64,000 bases of DNA. It comes from Clostridia bacterium. GTDB lineage: Bacteria; Bacillota; Clostridia; Christensenellales; Aristaeellaceae. Under the pieces are notes generated by a model. It was not told the origin of the DNA, did no database searches, and worked only from the letters and a program-made list of their open reading frames with translations. This document shows positions 60,845-64,000 of the stretch, piece after piece (within the stretch, counting starts at the first letter, position 1; every line of letters begins with the position of its first letter). Position numbers and translations under genes: made by a program. Location: contig JAFXUZ010000067.1 in NCBI GenBank assembly GCA_017524725.1, positions 17,864 to 81,863 of the forward strand. Reading direction: 5' to 3'.

Positions 60845-61741
60845 TTATTCCATCCTTACAGCATAATCAAGAAGAATATAACCCTCATGCATTTCACCGT
60901 CCTTTTCATATGAAATATGCAACCACAAATCATGCTGAACATCTTCGTCCAGTCCAAGATTGTCAGGAATAATTGCCTGAACAGCATCATATAACCCGAT
61001 AACGGTCGCTTGTGTTCCTTCACTCAAGTATTCTTCAGCAGAAGGCAGGTATAGCAGCCAAGGCTCAGAGAGAACAGGCGTGTCCTTTTGTCCATCTCTA
61101 TGAACGAAGATCGTGTCTCCTTCTTTTATTCCCCTCCAGTCAACAACTCGTTCAGATGCTCCCGCCATATCAAAGCTGCTCTCGACATGTAGAACTGTAT
61201 GATCTTCAGCGCTTACTGTTACACTGTATAAGTCGGCTAAAGATTTATTCTCCGTTTTCTGCGATACCCAGGTGAAAGTATATGTTTCATCTCCTAACGT
61301 CGTCTCGTTATAGTCGCAGCGTTCCATCATCGTATAAGCACTTAATTCATCAATCGGAATCCCATATTTTTTGTAAAGGGCCTCCTTGGCTGTATCAATC
61401 AATTCTGCTCGCTGATCGGCATTATCCTTTGGGCTTGGCACCGGTTCATCTCCATACTCCTGCAGGAATTGTGTCTGATCCTCGATAGACCAGAACCTCA
61501 TTTCTCCTTTCTCACTTTCCCATTGCTTACGTGCTTCAATGATTGAAAGGGTTACAGCCAAAGCGGAAGCTGTTAGAATAAAACAAACAAGAACAGCGGT
61601 TAGGGCAAAAGATAAACGGCAAGGAAAATGGAGCTTTTGATTTTTTCTGGTAATATTCATCATCATTTTTTCGTGTTCCATTGGCGAAACGCTGATGGGA
61701 TCAAGTTTCATTGAAAGAGCCCGGTCAATTCCGGTGTTCAT
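60845..61741 (-). CDS. single-pass membrane protein, probable anti-sigma factor
   Basis: A 298-residue protein. Residues 1-45 face the cytosol (SVSPMEHEKMMMNITRKN) and a transmembrane helix follows at about 45-66 (SFALTAVLVCFILTASALAV). The outer part of 230 residues is beta-rich, with CDYNETTLGDETYTFTWV and a SVTVSAEDHTVLHVE strand. Its ATG overlaps the sigma-factor stop (ATGA), the classic arrangement of an ECF sigma factor and its membrane anti-sigma factor, but no zinc-binding anti-sigma motif (HxxxCxxC) is present. The function is therefore inferred from topology and neighbours. Confidence 0.6.
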   Translation of the reverse strand: MNTGIDRALSMKLDPISVSPMEHEKMMMNITRKNQKLHFPCRLSFALTAVLVCFILTASALAVTLSIIEARKQWESEKGEMRFWSIEDQTQFLQEYGDEPVPSPKDNADQRAELIDTAKEALYKKYGIPIDELSAYTMMERCDYNETTLGDETYTFTWVSQKTENKSLADLYSVTVSAEDHTVLHVESSFDMAGASERVVDWRGIKEGDTIFVHRDGQKDTPVLSEPWLLYLPSAEEYLSEGTQATVIGLYDAVQAIIPDNLGLDEDVQHDLWLHISYEKDGEMHEGYILLDYAVRME

Positions 61742-62235
61742 GCGTTTCCCTCCTTCAACAGCAAATAGGCTTTATGTAGTCTTTTACTTACTGCAGGTTG
61801 GCTTATTCTCAATGTTCTCGCTATGTTGGTAATGCTCATGTGGTGATAATGATAGAGCAACAATACGACTTTATTTTTCTCAGGCAATCGTGCAATGTCT
61901 ATCCACAGCTCATAATACTGAAAATTCATATCAGCATAGTTTTCATCGTTTGCAATTGAATCAACAATTATTGTGTCCTTATTCCTTTTGAAGTACCGTA
62001 GCCTGAGATAGTCTTTACATGTGTTGATTGCAATTCGGTAAATCCAGGTGTATATGGAACTGCTGTTTTTCCCTTGATATCGATGCATGCTTTTCCACAC
62101 CTTAACAAAGGTGTCTTGTAATGCATCTTCTGCGTCTGTTATATTGTTGAGCATTCCATAGCATAATCGCAGGATATCGTTCTGATAGGCTTCCATCAGC
62201 TTATCAAATTGCATCTCCCGCTCCTCATCAGCCAA
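61738..62235 (-). CDS. ECF-type RNA polymerase sigma factor
   Basis: A 165-residue sigma-70-family regulator with only regions 2 and 4. Region 2 is FDKLMEAYQNDILRLCYGML ... DAEDALQDTFVKVWKSMHRY ... TWIYRIAINTCKDYLR (about 9-80), and region 4 is LPEKNKVVLLLYHYHHMSITNIARTLRISQPAVSKRLHKA (in parts, about 115-158) with a helix-turn-helix. The start is TTG with AAAGGAG nine bases upstream. First gene of a three-gene AT-rich unit; the signal and target genes are unknown. A 7-bp hairpin, AAAGGAC/GTCCTTT, lies in its leader (62276-62297). Confidence 0.9.
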   Translation of the reverse strand: MADEEREMQFDKLMEAYQNDILRLCYGMLNNITDAEDALQDTFVKVWKSMHRYQGKNSSSIYTWIYRIAINTCKDYLRLRYFKRNKDTIIVDSIANDENYADMNFQYYELWIDIARLPEKNKVVLLLYHYHHMSITNIARTLRISQPAVSKRLHKAYLLLKEGNA

Positions 62236-62391
62236 AGAGCAGCACTCCTTTCCTGAAGTTTTTGCTGCAGCCGGTAAAGGACGTCTTCATGTCCTTTCAA
62301 TTTATTAGACGGTATTAATCGAAAAATAATAACCGGCGAAGTATTTTTTGATAGTGGTTATTCGTTTCATGTCTTGAGAATCCTGCAAATC

Positions 62392-62425
62392 AAAAACCCC
62401 CCACGAGGCACATCACCCCGTGGGA
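62392..62425 (-). terminator. terminator of the serine recombinase gene
   Basis: On the minus strand CCCACGGG and CTCGTGGG pair across a 9-nt loop, followed by GGTTTTT, 19 bases after the stop. Confidence 0.75.
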
Positions 62426-62443
62426 GTTCGTATTTTCCGGCGC

Positions 62444-64000
62444 TTATGCCGCGATCTTCATGTACTGCTCAACGCTGATTCGGAACTTAATCTCGACCTC
62501 ATAGTCATGGTTGATTTCGATCCGCTCCACCAGCCGGGCAATGATCATGTGCTTTGTTTCCGCGTTGGCCTCATCGAAGGTGTCCGCCCAGGAAAGCAGG
62601 TCAGCCACTTCCTGTGTGGCGTCCATGGCGGCTTCCTTCTCCTTTTCCATCCTGGCCTTGGCCTCTTCCATCCGGCGCTGAGCGGTTTCCAGCTTTTCCT
62701 TGTACTTCGGCATCATGGAGTTGACGATGCTGATATCCACGGTGTTCTCCCCCGTGAGGAACTTCATGGCCTGATCCTCCAGGGCGTTCATCTGCTTGTG
62801 GGCTTCAAAGAAATCCTTTTCGGCCTGCCTGTAGGCCACCTCATACACATCGCCGTGGTTTTCCTTCGCCTTCTCCAGCAGGGCCGCTTCCGGCTTCTGT
62901 TTGATGATGGAAAGAATCCGGCGAATCTCATAGAGCACCGTTTCGTTGATGGTATCCGCACAATATGAGCTCTGCCCGGAGCAGGATTCCCGCGCATTGA
63001 TCTTGCGGTAGCAACGGTAACAGTCACGCTCATAGAGCTTTTCCGTTCCGTCAGCCAGTTTCCGGCGGGTCGTGTTATGGCTGAAGGTCAGCCGTGATCC
63101 GCAGTCGGCGCAGAAGATCAAACCGGAAAGCAGGCTCCGGGTATCCGTCCGCTCCGGCACCTTCATTTCGTGTTTCAGGCAGGTGGCCCGGCCCTTGACC
63201 GTCTCCTGGCATTTTTCCCATGTGGCTTCATCGATGATCTGCAGGTGTTCCTGCTTGGGCGAGTAGGTGTCGCCCATACGCATGTAGCCCAGGTAGATCC
63301 GGTTGTCGATCAGCGCCCGGACAGAAGTCGCCCGCCAGAGGGTCGTTCCGCGCTTGGTCTTGATGCCCCGCTCATTCAGGTAGTTGGCCACCCGGTTTGT
63401 GCCGTAGCCTTCCTCGATCAGAAGATGGAAAATCTCCCGGACGATGACTGCCTCATCCTCGTCAATGACCAGATCTCGCACCGGCTGATTTTTCTTATTG
63501 GTTCGGCCCTTGTGCACCAGCTTGTACCCGTAAGGCAGGTAACCTCCCCGGTACTGGCCGTCCTCGATCATCTGCAGGTGCTTGGTGCGCACACGGATGG
63601 AGGTTTTTTCGCTTTCGCCGGATGCCTGCCAGAACCGGATGTAGTTGAGCAGCTTGTCCACGTGGGTGTCGAAGCGCTGCTGCCCCTCGCGGGTGCTCCA
63701 GACCTCGATGCCCTGCTGAACAAACCACTGCACCACGAACGGCGTCTCATCCTCACGCCTGCCCAGGCGGTCGAACATGAAAACCAGCAGGACGTCGAAT
63801 TCGCCCTTGATGGCTTTCTTCTTGATCTCCACAATGGCATCGCGGTCGCTTGCCGCAACTTTGTAGCCCGAGACGCCTTTTTCAGAGATTTCCTCAACGA
63901 TCTCCCAGTCCGGATGTGTGGCGGCGTAGTCCCTGCAGGCGATACGCTGCATGGGGATGTCGTCGTGATCCACCTGACCAACGGTGGAAACACGGTAGAG
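62444..64000 (-). CDS. large serine recombinase, 5' end beyond the window
   Basis: The frame is open from the window edge: its first visible residues are LYRVSTVGQVDHDD, the block that carries the catalytic Ser of serine recombinases (YxRVSTxxQ), so only about ten N-terminal residues are missing. The visible 518 residues hold the catalytic domain (DVLLVFMFDRLGRRED, about 55-70), the Recombinase domain (GYLPYGYKL...REIFHLLIEEGYGTNRVANYL), a zinc ribbon (FCADCGSRLTF...CYRCYRKINARESC) and a long coiled coil (about 390-480). It should catalyse integration and excision of a mobile element through attP/attB sites. Base use is GC-rich, unlike the adjacent AT-rich cassette. No other element genes are in view. 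Confidence 0.9.
   Translation of the reverse strand, partial: LYRVSTVGQVDHDDIPMQRIACRDYAATHPDWEIVEEISEKGVSGYKVAASDRDAIVEIKKKAIKGEFDVLLVFMFDRLGRREDETPFVVQWFVQQGIEVWSTREGQQRFDTHVDKLLNYIRFWQASGESEKTSIRVRTKHLQMIEDGQYRGGYLPYGYKLVHKGRTNKKNQPVRDLVIDEDEAVIVREIFHLLIEEGYGTNRVANYLNERGIKTKRGTTLWRATSVRALIDNRIYLGYMRMGDTYSPKQEHLQIIDEATWEKCQETVKGRATCLKHEMKVPERTDTRSLLSGLIFCADCGSRLTFSHNTTRRKLADGTEKLYERDCYRCYRKINARESCSGQSSYCADTINETVLYEIRRILSIIKQKPEAALLEKAKENHGDVYEVAYRQAEKDFFEAHKQMNALEDQAMKFLTGENTVDISIVNSMMPKYKEKLETAQRRMEEAKARMEKEKEAAMDATQEVADLLSWADTFDEANAETKHMIIARLVERIEINHDYEVEIKFRISVEQYMKIAA

Overview
The window reads as chromosomal DNA of an anaerobic clostridial Firmicute, probably an uncultured gut or rumen lineage. 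The evidence is GC-rich coding DNA, strong AGGAGG ribosome-binding sites, textbook TTGACA-17-TATAAT promoters, a GlgC/GlgD glycogen operon, a flavodiiron protein, a DtxR/MntR-type regulator and plant-cell-wall pectin catabolism. Secreted proteins, including both ABC solute-binding proteins, have signal peptides of the style MKK(L/A)...ALA-AE with no classical lipobox, a style I associate with Christensenellales-like lineages (inference). There is no rRNA and no CRISPR array. One intact tRNA is present.

Layout. 0.2-8.9 kb: a MutS2-type ATPase without Smr domain; two tandem secreted proteins with a leucine-rich, an Ig-like and a caspase-like domain; a peptidoglycan-binding membrane protein; a HAD phosphatase; an FMN-binding-like secreted protein; a thioesterase; a phosphoesterase. 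8.9-12.9 kb: a cytosolic ParB-fold/BMP-domain fusion, an SGNH esterase and a secreted protein made of five 48-residue repeats. 13-28.3 kb: a rhamnogalacturonan/pectin utilisation island (exo-rhamnogalacturonan lyase-like enzyme, LplABC-type ABC importer, LacI regulator, GH2, PL22 oligogalacturonate lyase, polysaccharide deacetylase, GH106-like rhamnosidase) with two divergent promoter pairs. 28.4-34.9 kb: glgA-orf-glgB-glgC-glgD. 35-41.6 kb: YdcF protein, then a minus-strand operon of membrane protein, dnaX, HIT protein, MYG1-like protein and beta-CASP nuclease. 41.8-45.5 kb: a CxxC-repeat secreted protein, a secreted cystatin-like protein, a cluster of palindromic intergenic repeats and a TerB-like protein. 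45.7-51.8 kb: radical SAM protein, YgjP-type peptidase, MntR-like regulator, alpha/beta hydrolase, HAD-IB phosphatase, biotin ligase and flavodiiron protein. 51.9-52.55 kb: a promoter- and terminator-bounded, gene-poor, structured transcript of about 570 nt. 52.7-59.4 kb: glycerophosphodiesterase, FbpABC-type importer with a fused permease, and a MATE exporter. 59.6-60 kb: tRNA-Val(CAC) preceded by a duplicated tRNA 5' half. 60.2-64 kb: an AT-rich sigma factor, putative anti-sigma and secreted-protein cassette, then a large serine recombinase cut by the window edge.

How it works together. The 11-28 kb genes fit uptake and breakdown of pectin rhamnogalacturonan fragments. Extracellular or imported oligosaccharides are deacetylated, cleaved by lyases and trimmed by glycosidases. 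LacI very likely represses both itself and the importer, because an AAAGCGCT-type palindrome sits directly downstream of both divergent -10 boxes. Surplus carbon can be stored through the adjacent glg operon. The best candidates for something undescribed are the 570-nt RNA at 51971-52542 (ROOL/OLE size class, with an embedded 19-codon ORF), the ParB-BMP fusion, the paired caspase-like surface proteins, the 48-residue repeat protein and the bacterial cystatin-like protein.
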